From positions 1-63,151 of the forward strand of contig CAKRFU010000016.1 of the NCBI GenBank assembly GCA_934320845.1: 63,151 bases of DNA, given 5' to 3'. Shown piece by piece: positions 35,233 through 45,085 of the stretch. Source of the DNA: an uncultured Lachnospiraceae bacterium. Lineage in GTDB: Bacteria > Bacillota > Clostridia > Lachnospirales > Lachnospiraceae. The notes below the pieces were generated by a model. It was given only the letters and a program-made list of their open reading frames with translations, did no database searches and was not told the origin of the DNA. Within the stretch, counting starts at the first letter, position 1; the number at the start of each line of letters is the position of its first letter. The position numbers were made by a program, and so were the translations under genes.

Positions 35233-37518
35233 TTAGTGTAAATATGTCTCTTCAAATTGTTTGGTTGGTATAGGTTTTGAAAAATAATATCCCTGATATA
35301 CACTGCATCCCATTTGGGTAAGTTCCATAACCTGTTCTTCTGTTTCAACACCTTCTGTTATAACAGCAAGTCCAAGAGTTTTTGTAAGTGCAATTATTGT
35401 ATTTAAAATAGACATACTCTTTTCTAAGCGGTCGGGTTTTGTTGTTCTTAAAAATCCCATATCGATTTTAATTACGTCAACATCCATATCTTTAAGTGTG
35501 TTAAGTGAAGAATAACCGCTTCCGAAATCATCAATTTCAACTTGGAAACCATATTGCCTGAAATGTTGAATAATATCAAGTTCACCGGAAGTTCCTGTCA
35601 TAAGTGCGGTTTCGGTGATTTCAAGTTTAAGTGTTGAAGGTATGATATGATATTTTTCAACAAGTGATGTGATGGTTTCATATACATCCATGTAATAGAA
35701 ATCTTTAGTGGAGATATTTATGGATATATACAGGTTGTCATGACCGTCTTTCTGCCATTGTGCAAGCTTTTGTACGGCCAATTCCCAGACAAACTTGTCC
35801 AGGCGATAGATAAGACCTGTACGTTCAAATACTTCTATGAAATCACCTGGAAAGATAAGCCCGCGTTTTGGATGCTGCCATCTGACAAGAGCCTCGGCAC
35901 CGAGCATTTGTCCGTCTGATGTCATCTGAGGCTGAAGATACATACAAAACTGTTTTTCGTCCAAAGCCTTTTCAAAATCACCGACAAGCTGTTTTTCAAC
36001 GATAGTATCATTGAAAATTGTGTCGTTGTAATAGGCAATGGATTTATCGTAATTTTCATAAAGTGTTTTGATTGCGAGATTTGCTTTGTCACACATTATT
36101 GAAATGTCCTCGTTGACATCAGTAATCTCGTAGACACCGATATAGATATGAAGGTGATAAAGGTCATTGTTGAAGGCACGTCCCATTATCTGAATGGCAT
36201 TCATAAAATCCTGTTCATGAAATCTGGCTTTTGGGATACATGCGGCGAATTTATCTCCGCCTGTTCTGCCGTAAATGATACCCTCTCCGCACTGCTCTTT
36301 GAGCAGGTCAGCTTCCATTTTTAAAACTTCATTTCCTTTTTCAAGACCGAATAAATCATTTATCAATTTAAAATCTTTAATATTTGAACTGAGGAGCAGC
36401 CATTCTATATCTGAATTTGCTTTGAGAACCTCAGAAGCTTTTGCTGAAAAATGATCTTTATTGTACAGACCGGTAAGTGTATCATGCGTTGCGAGATACC
36501 TTTCTTTTTCAAATGCAAGATGTTTTTCGGTATTGTCAATAAGATTTAAGAAAAAACCGATATATTCTTCTTTCCTATCAAATAATTTTCTGTATTCTAT
36601 GTCAAAGTAGCGTGTTTTATTATCAATGATGTATTTGTCACTACATTCAATGGAATTAAGATTGTTGATGTTATTCTTTTCTATCCACTTCAGTGCATAG
36701 TCAGAAATGGATGAAAGAGGGATTGACAGACTGTCAAACATCTTCCGTGCACGGTCATTTGCGTAGACGCAATCATTGTTTATATCAAAACATATAATAG
36801 CATTGTTTATTTCTGCTACAACAATAGACAGCGTTTTGTCTATAAGCTCATTTGGGGAACGATAAAGTGTAAAATAGCATATTATTATTGCAGCAAATAC
36901 AAAAAACGGAAGTGATACATCTATAGGAAACTCTGATATATTGCATACAGAGTTTAAAAGTATTATTATGCACATTATTGTAAGTATCGGAAGATACTTT
37001 TTACGGTAAAAATATGGTATTTGCAGAATTTTTATTGTAAATGATGCGATAATACAAAATACAATACAATATGCAAAAGCATAGTGAAGATAGTAAAAAA
37101 GTTTTTTGTCAGCTACATGATACAATGTAAAATACGTATATCTGACTGTTTTTAAGGTAAATGCATAGTGAAAAAATGTATTAAAAAATAATGAAATACC
37201 ATCCAGATATGCGAGTATAAAACAGCCTGTTCTAAATGGAGTGACTTCGTTGAATACAAGTGTATACTGCTGAGAGTATTGAAGTATGTATATAAGTACC
37301 ATGTCAAATGAAAACAGATAAAGAGCTTCCATTAGATATGCAAATGTTTCGTTCGTGGAAAGTGCAAACAAGCCATTTCCGAGTATGGTTATAATTGCAA
37401 AAACAAGACAATTCTGAATTGAAGATGCAACTTCGTTTTTGATTTTATGGGCATATTTTATACATATCAGTATGGGTATTATCATTAGAAATAAAAATGC
37501 CAGGTATATTTTATTCAT
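35233..37518 (-). CDS. 7TM-PAS-GGDEF(degenerate)-EAL cyclic-di-GMP phosphodiesterase
   Basis: A 761-residue membrane signalling protein. About seven hydrophobic helices (1-215) lead to a PAS domain (about 230-340), a GGDEF domain (345-500) and an EAL domain (515-755). The GGDEF site reads GGDKF at about 419-423, with Lys in place of the catalytic Glu, so cyclase activity is unlikely and the domain may only bind GTP. The EAL domain keeps EALVRW (about 541), NIS, EITE, DDFGSGYSSL, ITEGVE and QGYYFSKP, so it should hydrolyse cyclic di-GMP. ATG at 37518 has GGAGG upstream. It is a single-gene unit. Confidence 0.93.
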   Translation of the reverse strand: MNKIYLAFLFLMIIPILICIKYAHKIKNEVASSIQNCLVFAIITILGNGLFALSTNETFAYLMEALYLFSFDMVLIYILQYSQQYTLVFNEVTPFRTGCFILAYLDGISLFFNTFFHYAFTLKTVRYTYFTLYHVADKKLFYYLHYAFAYCIVFCIIASFTIKILQIPYFYRKKYLPILTIMCIIILLNSVCNISEFPIDVSLPFFVFAAIIICYFTLYRSPNELIDKTLSIVVAEINNAIICFDINNDCVYANDRARKMFDSLSIPLSSISDYALKWIEKNNINNLNSIECSDKYIIDNKTRYFDIEYRKLFDRKEEYIGFFLNLIDNTEKHLAFEKERYLATHDTLTGLYNKDHFSAKASEVLKANSDIEWLLLSSNIKDFKLINDLFGLEKGNEVLKMEADLLKEQCGEGIIYGRTGGDKFAACIPKARFHEQDFMNAIQIMGRAFNNDLYHLHIYIGVYEITDVNEDISIMCDKANLAIKTLYENYDKSIAYYNDTIFNDTIVEKQLVGDFEKALDEKQFCMYLQPQMTSDGQMLGAEALVRWQHPKRGLIFPGDFIEVFERTGLIYRLDKFVWELAVQKLAQWQKDGHDNLYISINISTKDFYYMDVYETITSLVEKYHIIPSTLKLEITETALMTGTSGELDIIQHFRQYGFQVEIDDFGSGYSSLNTLKDMDVDVIKIDMGFLRTTKPDRLEKSMSILNTIIALTKTLGLAVITEGVETEEQVMELTQMGCSVYQGYYFSKPIPTKQFEETYLH

Positions 37519-37746
37519 ACAAATTAACCTCCATTCAAATACATAGATAATGTATTAATTAATTTATCGGTATTTTGTTTAATACTTTTAAAAACATATC
37601 ATTGTATTCAATTGTACCATAAATTGGCTTGTGTTTGAATAAATTTAGCTTAATTTTTAAATAGTTTTTGTGTTACTTTTGTAAAAAGTGTGTTAAAATG
37701 ATTTCCGGTTTGCCACTTTTGAAGTTTATGGAAATGAGGTTTAACA

Positions 37747-39075
37747 ATGAAAGATTTAACAGAAGGAAAAACATTGCCGCTTATAATGGGATTTGCCATA
37801 CCTATTGCTATAGGAAATATATTTCAGTTATTTTACAGTCTTGCTGATACGAGAATAGTAGGGCAGTTTCTGGGAGAAAATGCACTTGCCTCTGTTGGAG
37901 CCACAAGTTCGTTAAATAATATGATAATCGGATTTTTGCTGGGAATGACAAACGGATTTGCGATAATCGTTGCAAGGAGTTACGGTGCAAAGGATGAGAA
38001 TGGAATAAAAAAAGCAGTATCGGCAACTTTTGTGCTTGGAATAGCAGTGTCGCTTGTATTTACTGTGCTTAGCGTGGCATTTTTAAGAAATATACTTGAA
38101 TTTTTAAATACCCCTGAAAATCTTATAAATGGCGCATACAGATATTTCAGAATAATCCTTTTGGGAATGACCGGGGCAATGTTATACAATGTCTGTGCAG
38201 GACTTTTCAGAGCGATAGGAGACTCAATTACGCCACTTATTTTTCTGATAATTTCCACATTTGTTAATATAGGTCTTGATATTTTGTTTGTCTGTGGATT
38301 TAAGTGGGGAGTTGAAGGTGCGGCGTTTGCCACGATATTATCTCAGATTTTGTCATTTGCATGTTGTTTTGTGTATATGCTTAAGAAATATCCGGTGCTT
38401 CATTTTGGAATAAAGGATATAAAGCTTGAAAAGAGTCTTGTAAAGTCAATGTTTGCGATAGGATGTTCAATGGGATTTATGAGTTCGCTTATAAATATCG
38501 GTTCTGTGGCACTTCAGGGAGCCATAAATTCGCTCAATAATGCAAATTATATTGTTGCGCATACAGCGGCGAGAAAGATTTCAGAGTTCTTTATGCTTCC
38601 GTTTACTGTATTTGGAACAACAATGGCAACTTTTTGCGGTCAGAATATGGGTGCGAAAAGACCTGACAGAATAAAGAAAGGAATATGGCAGGTTACGATA
38701 GTTACCTGGATATGGTGTGCTTTCATGGTGCTGTTATCGTATACGGTTGTTCCATATATGGTGGAGATGATAACGGCAACAAAACAGCAGCAGGTTATAG
38801 ACACGGCATCACTTTATCTAAGAGTAGATACACTGCTTTATTTTATCCCGTCTGTTATATGTATACTTAGAAATGCAATGCAGGGAATTGGTGACAGCGT
38901 TACACCGGTTGTATCAAGCTCGTTTGAACTTATATGTAAGGTGCTTGTAGCAACATTTTTAACACCGGTATTAGGATACTGGGCTATTATATGGGCGGAG
39001 CCTATAGCATGGGTTATAATGGTTATACCTCTGCTTATCGGAATAAAGAAAAATCCGGTTTTTAAGATTGTTTAA
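37747..39075 (+). CDS. MATE-family efflux transporter
   Basis: A 442-residue polyspecific exporter of the MATE superfamily with 12 helices in two homologous halves. Landmarks are GFAIPIAIGNIFQLFYSLADTRIVGQFLG in the first helix pair and GDSITPLIFLIISTFVNIGLDILFV, with a related GDSVTPVVSSSFELICKVL repeat in the second half. It uses Na+ or H+ gradients to remove drugs or metabolites. The substrate is unknown. ATGAGGT precedes the start. No regulator is adjacent. Confidence 0.94.
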   Translation: MKDLTEGKTLPLIMGFAIPIAIGNIFQLFYSLADTRIVGQFLGENALASVGATSSLNNMIIGFLLGMTNGFAIIVARSYGAKDENGIKKAVSATFVLGIAVSLVFTVLSVAFLRNILEFLNTPENLINGAYRYFRIILLGMTGAMLYNVCAGLFRAIGDSITPLIFLIISTFVNIGLDILFVCGFKWGVEGAAFATILSQILSFACCFVYMLKKYPVLHFGIKDIKLEKSLVKSMFAIGCSMGFMSSLINIGSVALQGAINSLNNANYIVAHTAARKISEFFMLPFTVFGTTMATFCGQNMGAKRPDRIKKGIWQVTIVTWIWCAFMVLLSYTVVPYMVEMITATKQQQVIDTASLYLRVDTLLYFIPSVICILRNAMQGIGDSVTPVVSSSFELICKVLVATFLTPVLGYWAIIWAEPIAWVIMVIPLLIGIKKNPVFKIV

Positions 39076-39145
39076 AAATATAAAGCAATCCGTGGCATTA
39101 GTTGGGGTCAAAATATACGGATATGATTGTGTGTTTATATCTCAT

Positions 39146-39898
39146 CTATCTGCATTTTTTGTATAAGATACACCGCCCGCTTTTGCCTGCTTCTTCGACT
39201 GCCCCGGTTCGTTTCAGGACAGTCAGGGTGGTCTGGGCAAGGCAGAGCGGAATTTTTGCACATTTTGAGAGGTCTTTCGAGGTGAAAGTTTCTGCCAGAT
39301 TATCAGGCAGTATCAGACTGTAATCACTTCCACCGGAAATATAGAGTTCATCATGGAGTGCGACAGGAATACGGTCGTATCGTGATGAACCTTTTTTTCG
39401 TGTTTCATTCCATCCGTTTAAAAGTCTGTATTCTTCCATGTCGACGAGAACAAGACAGATATGCAGATTTGGATTTGATAAAAACATGCTTATCTTATAA
39501 AGTTCAATAAAAGCGTCAAAGAAAGTTCCTGTTTTAGGGGATTTTCTTTTCTTGGAAATCTCGCCTGTATTTTCGTCTATCCAGTAAAGCCACTTGTTGT
39601 GTGGGATAGGATAGACAATGGTAACGGGGTATTTTTCCAAAAAGACACTCAGTTTTTTGCGCATGGCGTTGAAGCTTCTTGTCTGTATTTCTATAATCTC
39701 GTTGTCACGCAGAATATCGGCGACAAAACGGTCAACTTTTATCTCCTGATGTGAAATGTCAGGCTCATAAAAGTTTTTGAGAACTGCATGCATTGTTTTT
39801 TCTTTTAAAGTGCCGATTCCGTTAGTTTCACGTTCTTTGGCGATGATTTTTTGGCAAGCATCGGCAAAAAGCTGTTGGTCGTATGTTGTGATTGGCAT
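39146..39898 (-). CDS. Conserved protein with PD-(D/E)XK nuclease-like core and C-terminal HTH-like region
   Basis: A 250-residue protein. The segment from about 30 to 100 has the order Glu helix (LKEKTMHAVLKNFYEP), Asp strand (VDRFVADIL), and EIIEIQTRSF, which fits the E-D-ExQ/K core of PD-(D/E)XK nucleases. A conserved middle with YPVTIVYPIPHNKWLYWID and SRYDRIPVALHDELYI follows, and the last 55 residues (FTSKDLSKCAKIPLCLAQTTLTVLKRTGAVE) look like a winged helix. I know similar proteins as a conserved Clostridia family of unknown function. It is a lone gene, convergent with the MATE gene. Nuclease activity is inference. Confidence 0.7.
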   Translation of the reverse strand: MPITTYDQQLFADACQKIIAKERETNGIGTLKEKTMHAVLKNFYEPDISHQEIKVDRFVADILRDNEIIEIQTRSFNAMRKKLSVFLEKYPVTIVYPIPHNKWLYWIDENTGEISKKRKSPKTGTFFDAFIELYKISMFLSNPNLHICLVLVDMEEYRLLNGWNETRKKGSSRYDRIPVALHDELYISGGSDYSLILPDNLAETFTSKDLSKCAKIPLCLAQTTLTVLKRTGAVEEAGKSGRCILYKKCR

Positions 39899-40023
39899 TT
39901 GAGTCTCCTGTCTGAAAGGTAGAATTAAGGATTATTCTACATCATAGTATATTTTACTGTTTTCTGCAAACAATAACCATTGTGCATTATTAAATTTTGG
40001 AAAAAATGGAGGCAGTCTGAAAG

Positions 40024-41496
40024 ATGAGCAGTCATATGCAGCAAAACAGTACAGATAATACAGGACAAAAAAAATCCGGCATTTTTGGAAGCGATTTCAA
40101 GATGCGTCAGCAGGAAATAAGCAGAATATTTAAATTTGATGAGAATTTTGATTTGCTTCATCGTGAAGCTGAGATTGGCGGCAGAAAAGTTTCGATTTAT
40201 TCAATAGACGGTTTTTTGCCCGGAGATACCGTAGAAAAGCTTATGCAGTTTTTTTATTCAATAAAAGATGAGGACATGCCGGAAAATCTCGCAGATTTCA
40301 TAAGCAGAAGTACGCCGTTTGTCGATATTATGGAGATAAAAACGGAACGGGATTTTACGGATAATTTTCTCGCCGGACTTACATGCATGATGATTGAGGG
40401 ATATGACGGTATTCTTGCTCTTGACCTTAGGGAATATCCCGGAAGAACAGTGCAGGAACCTGAAAAAGATAAGGTTTTAAGGGGCTCGAGAGATGGATTT
40501 ATTGAGGCACTTATTCCAAATATGGCACTTATCAGAAGAAGAATAAGAGACAAAAATCTTGTATTTAAATTTGCAAGGGTAGGCAGAAGTTCAAGAACAG
40601 ACATAGCTGTTGCCTATATGTGTGGCAGAGTGAACGAAAAAGACATAAAAAAAGTTATGGATAATATAAATTCGATGGATGTCGATTCGCTTACCATGAA
40701 TCAGGAAAGCCTTGCTGAAATGCTTTTTCCGGGAAAGTGGATAAATCCTTTTCCAAAATATAAGTATACGGAGAGACCGGACACGGCGGCGGCTAGTCTT
40801 TTGGAGGGAAGTATCGTCATACTTGTTGATAATTCTCCAGCCGTTATGATTCTGCCTACGTCATTGTTTGGGATTGTTGAAGATGCAAATGATTATTATT
40901 TTCCGCCGGTTACGGGGACATATTTACGACTGACGAGAATGCTTACAAATATACTTGCGGTTTTTATAACACCTGTATTTTTACTTTTGATAGAAAATCC
41001 GGACTGGGTGCCTTCGTGTCTTGAATTTATTCTGATTCGTGATGACATAAATGTGGCACCGATATTTCAATTACTTATACTCGAATTTGCCATTGACGGA
41101 TTAAAGATGGCGGCAGTCAATACGCCGAACATGCTTACAACGCCGCTCAGTATAGTTGCAGGTATTGTGTTTGGTGATTATACGGTTGATTCAGGATGGT
41201 TTAACCCGGAGATAATGCTTTATATGGCATTTGTGGCAGTCGCAAATTATACACAGAGTAATATGGAATTGACATATGCGGTCAAATTTCATCGCATAAT
41301 TCTGCTTATATTAACAAGTATTTTTGGAATATATGGATTTATCATAGGAACGGTTATTCTTGCCATATCGCTTCTTATGACGCATACATTGCTGGGAGAG
41401 GGCTATCTTTATCCGATTATACCGTTTAACGGAAGATGTCTGATGAGGAGGTTTTTCAGAATGAGTCTGCCTGCCTATGAGAAAACTCACAGGTAG
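40024..41496 (+). CDS. GerA-family spore membrane protein, SpoVAF-like
   Basis: A 490-residue GerA-family protein. A hydrophilic N-terminal domain (about 30-270) precedes five membrane helices. The family motif around NPFPKYKYTERPDTAAAS, LEGSIVILVDNSPAVMILPTS and DYYFPPVTGTYLRLTRML matches SpoVAF rather than a GerAA receptor subunit. SpoVAF sits in the inner spore membrane and aids germination or dipicolinate release. No gerAB, gerAC or spoVA gene is adjacent, so it is an orphan copy. GGAGG lies 11 bases before the ATG. It indicates that the host, or its recent ancestor, forms spores. Confidence 0.88.
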   Translation: MSSHMQQNSTDNTGQKKSGIFGSDFKMRQQEISRIFKFDENFDLLHREAEIGGRKVSIYSIDGFLPGDTVEKLMQFFYSIKDEDMPENLADFISRSTPFVDIMEIKTERDFTDNFLAGLTCMMIEGYDGILALDLREYPGRTVQEPEKDKVLRGSRDGFIEALIPNMALIRRRIRDKNLVFKFARVGRSSRTDIAVAYMCGRVNEKDIKKVMDNINSMDVDSLTMNQESLAEMLFPGKWINPFPKYKYTERPDTAAASLLEGSIVILVDNSPAVMILPTSLFGIVEDANDYYFPPVTGTYLRLTRMLTNILAVFITPVFLLLIENPDWVPSCLEFILIRDDINVAPIFQLLILEFAIDGLKMAAVNTPNMLTTPLSIVAGIVFGDYTVDSGWFNPEIMLYMAFVAVANYTQSNMELTYAVKFHRIILLILTSIFGIYGFIIGTVILAISLLMTHTLLGEGYLYPIIPFNGRCLMRRFFRMSLPAYEKTHR

Positions 41497-41556
41497 GAGA
41501 TGGCTGAATTTTAACAGTTCCGCCATAAAAATAATAAAAATTGTATAAAAGTTTTA

Positions 41557-41585
41557 TTGCTTTTTTATGTCCTCTGTACTATAAT
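41557..41585 (+). promoter_or_regulatory. Promoter of the NhaD-like gene
   Basis: TTGCTT (41557-41562), 17 bases, TATAAT (41580-41585), about 70 bases before the start codon. Confidence 0.65.
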
Positions 41586-41656
41586 AACTCGGTATGCGAA
41601 TAGTGTTATATTTAATAAGTAGAAACAGTGTTATTTTACACAGGAGGCGTAAGAGT

Positions 41657-43102
41657 ATGAAAACAGTAAAGAATAGCTTTTTTGCGATTGTGTCAATGCT
41701 TCTTGTTGCAGTTGCCGTAAACCCGGCAGTATCATTTGCAGCTGAAAAGGGAGCTGAGCAGGAGCTTGGAAAAAGTCTGTCGCTTGCGTACTGTATTCCG
41801 TTTGTTGGAATGCTTCTATGTATAGCGATATGTCCGTTGGTCATCGGAGAGTTATGGGAAAAATATAAAGCGGTAGCAGTAATCTTTTGGTCACTTGCGT
41901 TTTTGATACCATTTGCCATAGGTTATGGCGGAAGTAAAACTTTTGAAGAATTTCTCGAAGTTATTTTCGGAGATTATATTACATTTATAGTGTTGCTGTT
42001 TGGTCTGTTCTGCGTTGCAGGAAATATAGCACTTGAGGGAGACCTTGTCGGAACACCTAGGGTAAATATTTTAATGCTTCTTATCGGTACGCTTTTGTCA
42101 AGCTGGATTGGAACAACAGGAGCAAGTATGCTCATGATAAGACCGATAATAAGAGCAAATAAATGGCGTAAGAGAAAAGTACAGATAATAGTATTTTTTA
42201 TATTCCTTGTTTCAAATATCGGGGGATGCCTGACACCTGTTGGTGACCCACCGCTTTTGATGGGATTTATGAATGGTGTTGACTTTTTCTGGAGTTTACA
42301 TCTTCTTCCGATACTGGTATTAAATATAGTAATTCTTCTTGCACTTTTCTTTATAGTTGATACACATGCGTATAAGAAAGATATTGCAGATGGTCTTAAA
42401 CCGGAAGTTCTTGAAAATAAGGCGCCTATCCGTCTTGTGGGAGCAAAAAATATTATTTTTCTTGCAATGATAGTCGGAGCCGTTATACTTAGTGGTGTAC
42501 TTCCGCAGATAAGTCCTTTCTTTGCGAATAATATCCATATATACGGTGAGGTAGAGTTTGGTTATGCATCACTTCTTGAAGTTATCATAATACTTGCGGC
42601 AGCATTGCTTTCGTACAAGACTACTGATAAGGGCATAAGAGAAGACAACCATTTCACATGGGATGCGATAGAGGAAGTTGCAATACTTTTCATCGGTATA
42701 TTTATAACAATGATACCTACACTTCTTATTCTTGAAGTAAAGGGTGGAGAACTCGGAGTTACAAAGCCTTGGCAGTTCTTCTGGATAACAGGATTTTTGT
42801 CAAGTTTCCTTGATAATACACCGACATATCTTGTATTCTTTAAGACAGCACTTTCACTTGGATTTAAGGATGGAATACAGGTTACGGGAGGATTTGTTCC
42901 GAAAATTCTTCTTATGGCGATTTCATCAGGTGCCGTATTTATGGGAGCAAACACATATATAGGAAATGCACCGAACTTTATGGTTCGCTCAATTGCCGAG
43001 GAAAACGGTATCAAGATGCCATCATTCTTCGGATATATGCTTTGGTCATTAAGCTGCCTTATACCGGTATTTTTGATTGATATGATAGTATTTTATTTAT
43101 AA
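41657..43102 (+). CDS. nhaD: NhaD-type Na+/H+ antiporter
   Basis: A 481-residue antiporter of the ion-transporter superfamily. The N-terminal hydrophobic segment ends in a signal-peptide-like SFAAE. About 12-13 helices follow, with the NhaD motifs GTLLSSWIGTTGASMLMIRPIIRAN, VSNIGGCLTPVGDPPLLMGF and SFLDNTPTYLVFF. It exchanges sodium for protons and helps pH and salt balance. ATG at 41657 follows AGGAGG; an earlier ATG lacks a ribosome site. It is followed by a terminator. Confidence 0.93.
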   Translation: MKTVKNSFFAIVSMLLVAVAVNPAVSFAAEKGAEQELGKSLSLAYCIPFVGMLLCIAICPLVIGELWEKYKAVAVIFWSLAFLIPFAIGYGGSKTFEEFLEVIFGDYITFIVLLFGLFCVAGNIALEGDLVGTPRVNILMLLIGTLLSSWIGTTGASMLMIRPIIRANKWRKRKVQIIVFFIFLVSNIGGCLTPVGDPPLLMGFMNGVDFFWSLHLLPILVLNIVILLALFFIVDTHAYKKDIADGLKPEVLENKAPIRLVGAKNIIFLAMIVGAVILSGVLPQISPFFANNIHIYGEVEFGYASLLEVIIILAAALLSYKTTDKGIREDNHFTWDAIEEVAILFIGIFITMIPTLLILEVKGGELGVTKPWQFFWITGFLSSFLDNTPTYLVFFKTALSLGFKDGIQVTGGFVPKILLMAISSGAVFMGANTYIGNAPNFMVRSIAEENGIKMPSFFGYMLWSLSCLIPVFLIDMIVFYL

Positions 43103-43142
43103 AATGATGCAAAAATCATCATAAATTGTATTTTGACAGTAA

Positions 43143-43177
43143 ATCCGCTATACTATTGGTATAGCGGATATTTTTTT
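43143..43177 (+). terminator. Terminator after nhaD
   Basis: ATCCGCTATAC (43143-43153) and GTATAGCGGAT (43159-43169) with a five-base loop, then TATTTTTTT. The T tract runs straight into the AGGAG ribosome site of the next gene. Confidence 0.9.
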
Positions 43178-43194
43178 AGGAGATATAGGATATT

Positions 43195-43965
43195 ATGATT
43201 TTTGATACACATGCACATTATGATGATGAGAGATTTGACGAGGACAGGGAAGAATTACTTCTTTCGCTGAAAGATAGAGGTATTGGAACTGTTGTAAATG
43301 TAGGCGCAAGTGTGGCGTCTACCAAAAAGACATTTGAAATTGTTAAAGAACATGATTTTATGTACGGTGCGGTCGGTATACATCCGGAAGATGTCGAGAG
43401 ACTTGACGAAAGCCACATGGAATGGCTTAAAAGTCTTGCCGCCGATGAAAAGATTGTTGCGATAGGTGAGATAGGTCTTGATTACCATTATGATGAGCCG
43501 GAAAGAGATGTACAGAAGAAATGGTTTGCAAGACAACTTGACCTTGCCTATGAGCTTGATATGCCGATTATTATTCACAGCAGGGATGCGGCAGCAGATA
43601 CACTCGATATAATGAAAGCGCACCACGGGGACGAGCTTAACGGAGTTATTCATTGTTTTTCGTACAGTCCTGAAATGGCGCAGATTTATCTTGATATGGG
43701 ATATTATCTTGGGATTGGCGGAGTGGTTACATTTAAAAACAGTAAGAAACTCAAGGAGGTTGTTAAGATAACCCCACTTGAGCGTATTGTTCTTGAAACA
43801 GACTGCCCTTATCTTACTCCTGAACCGCATCGTGGAAAGAGGAACGATTCGTCTTACCTTACACATGTGGTGGATTGTATTTCCGAACTTAAAGGAATTT
43901 CGTCACAGGAGATAATCACTGCAACTTACGAAAATGCGATGAAGATGTATCGTATTGGGAGATAA
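43195..43965 (+). CDS. tatD: TatD-family metal-dependent DNase
   Basis: A 256-residue TIM-barrel metallohydrolase of the TatD/YcfH family, 3'-5' exonucleases or D-aminoacyl-tRNA deacylases. Metal-site motifs are FDTHAHYDDERFD, GEIGLDYHYD, PIIIHSRDAAADT, VIHCFSYSPEMA and LETDCPYLTPEPHRGKRND. In many Firmicutes the family lies near ksgA; here it is 9 kb away. AGGAGATA precedes the ATG. Its last 50 bases overlap the end of the convergent PucR-type gene. Confidence 0.94.
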   Translation: MIFDTHAHYDDERFDEDREELLLSLKDRGIGTVVNVGASVASTKKTFEIVKEHDFMYGAVGIHPEDVERLDESHMEWLKSLAADEKIVAIGEIGLDYHYDEPERDVQKKWFARQLDLAYELDMPIIIHSRDAAADTLDIMKAHHGDELNGVIHCFSYSPEMAQIYLDMGYYLGIGGVVTFKNSKKLKEVVKITPLERIVLETDCPYLTPEPHRGKRNDSSYLTHVVDCISELKGISSQEIITATYENAMKMYRIGR

Positions 43966-45085
43966 GTATGGTACATAGGAATTGAAATTCTAATTCAGTA
44001 TTTGTGTTAAACAGAGATTTTAGTTTTTCAATTCTGTAACGTACTGTATTTGGGTGTTGAAAAAGTGATTCGGCAGTTTTGTTAATATCAAAACCATTAT
44101 TTACAAGTACAGACATTGTGCTGAATAATGGTTTATTTTTTTGCGTATTAAAAACGGCGTACTTTTCTTCAAGATATTCATGTGCGTATCTGTCCTTGCT
44201 CAATGTAAAAATAAAATTATAAAGTCCGAGATTGCTGTATTTAACAAATTTTTTTTGACTTTTTAATGCAAATGTACATGAGTTTATGCTTCGTTCAATG
44301 CCTATATCAATTTTATTAAGAGGCAGTGCAAAATCGCTGAAACCGATAGTATATGATGACAGGGATAATTCGGATATTACTGTTTTCCGGATATTCTCGT
44401 AATTTGTAGTTTCATTGCCAAAACACATTAAAAGAATTCCTTTTTTATATTTTAGTATTTTTATAGAAACGGCAATGCTTAAATGCTTTGCACGCAGAGT
44501 AAGTTTATTTATATTTCTTTGAAGTGTAAACTCGTCAGTTTCGTTTTCTGACATCAGGTACAGTGTTGTCACAAGGTTTTCGGATTTAAGGATGTCAGAA
44601 TCAGGTGTAAGTGAATTGACAAATTCCTTTATGTTTGATTGCCTTGAGGGAGATGTAAGAAAGGAATCTATGAGGTTTTCATAGTAATTGTAATTTGATG
44701 ATGAACGAAGGTGGTCTGTTATGCTGAGAATTACATCCTCTATGTAAATGTTGTTGAACAAAAATACGGGTACTTCATTTTTTTCAGTTAATTCTAAAAT
44801 ATCGTCGGGAAGTTTATCAAAAAAGACTGTTTTAATCGCAAATGCAGACACACCGAGTTTAATAAGTGCCTCAAAAGCAGGATAAATTTTAGAGGTGTCG
44901 TTTTTGGCAAAGAGCAGATTTGTGATGACGAAATCGCCCTCATGAAATCCGCTAAAATCACCTTCAATTCCCTCATAGTCGAGAATAACGACATTAGTTA
45001 TGCTGCGGTATAATCCGTTTGCACCAGATACGAGTCTAAGTTTATTTAATAATTCAAATTTTTCAAGAGAAGCTACATCTAACAT
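43916..45085 (-). CDS. PucR-family transcriptional regulator
   Basis: A 389-residue PucR-type regulator. The N-terminal PucR domain (about 1-125) begins LDVASLEKFELLNKLRLVSG and contains VVILDYEGIEGDFSGFHEGDFVIT. A middle GGDEF-like/CdaR region follows, and a C-terminal PucR-type HTH with LVNNGFDINKTAESLFQHPNTVRYRIEKLKSLF. Such regulators control purine, amino-acid or polyamine catabolism and often activate the adjacent operon. It is divergent from the RocB operon that starts 254 bases away, so it is the likely controller. Its 3' end overlaps tatD by 50 bases. GGAACGGAGA precedes the ATG. Confidence 0.9.
   Translation of the reverse strand: MLDVASLEKFELLNKLRLVSGANGLYRSITNVVILDYEGIEGDFSGFHEGDFVITNLLFAKNDTSKIYPAFEALIKLGVSAFAIKTVFFDKLPDDILELTEKNEVPVFLFNNIYIEDVILSITDHLRSSSNYNYYENLIDSFLTSPSRQSNIKEFVNSLTPDSDILKSENLVTTLYLMSENETDEFTLQRNINKLTLRAKHLSIAVSIKILKYKKGILLMCFGNETTNYENIRKTVISELSLSSYTIGFSDFALPLNKIDIGIERSINSCTFALKSQKKFVKYSNLGLYNFIFTLSKDRYAHEYLEEKYAVFNTQKNKPLFSTMSVLVNNGFDINKTAESLFQHPNTVRYRIEKLKSLFNTNTELEFQFLCTILISQYDTSSSHFRKLQ

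Noticed and set aside
43255..43866. 203-codon frame antisense to tatD
   Set aside because: All TatD motifs are on the plus strand and no independent signal supports the minus frame.
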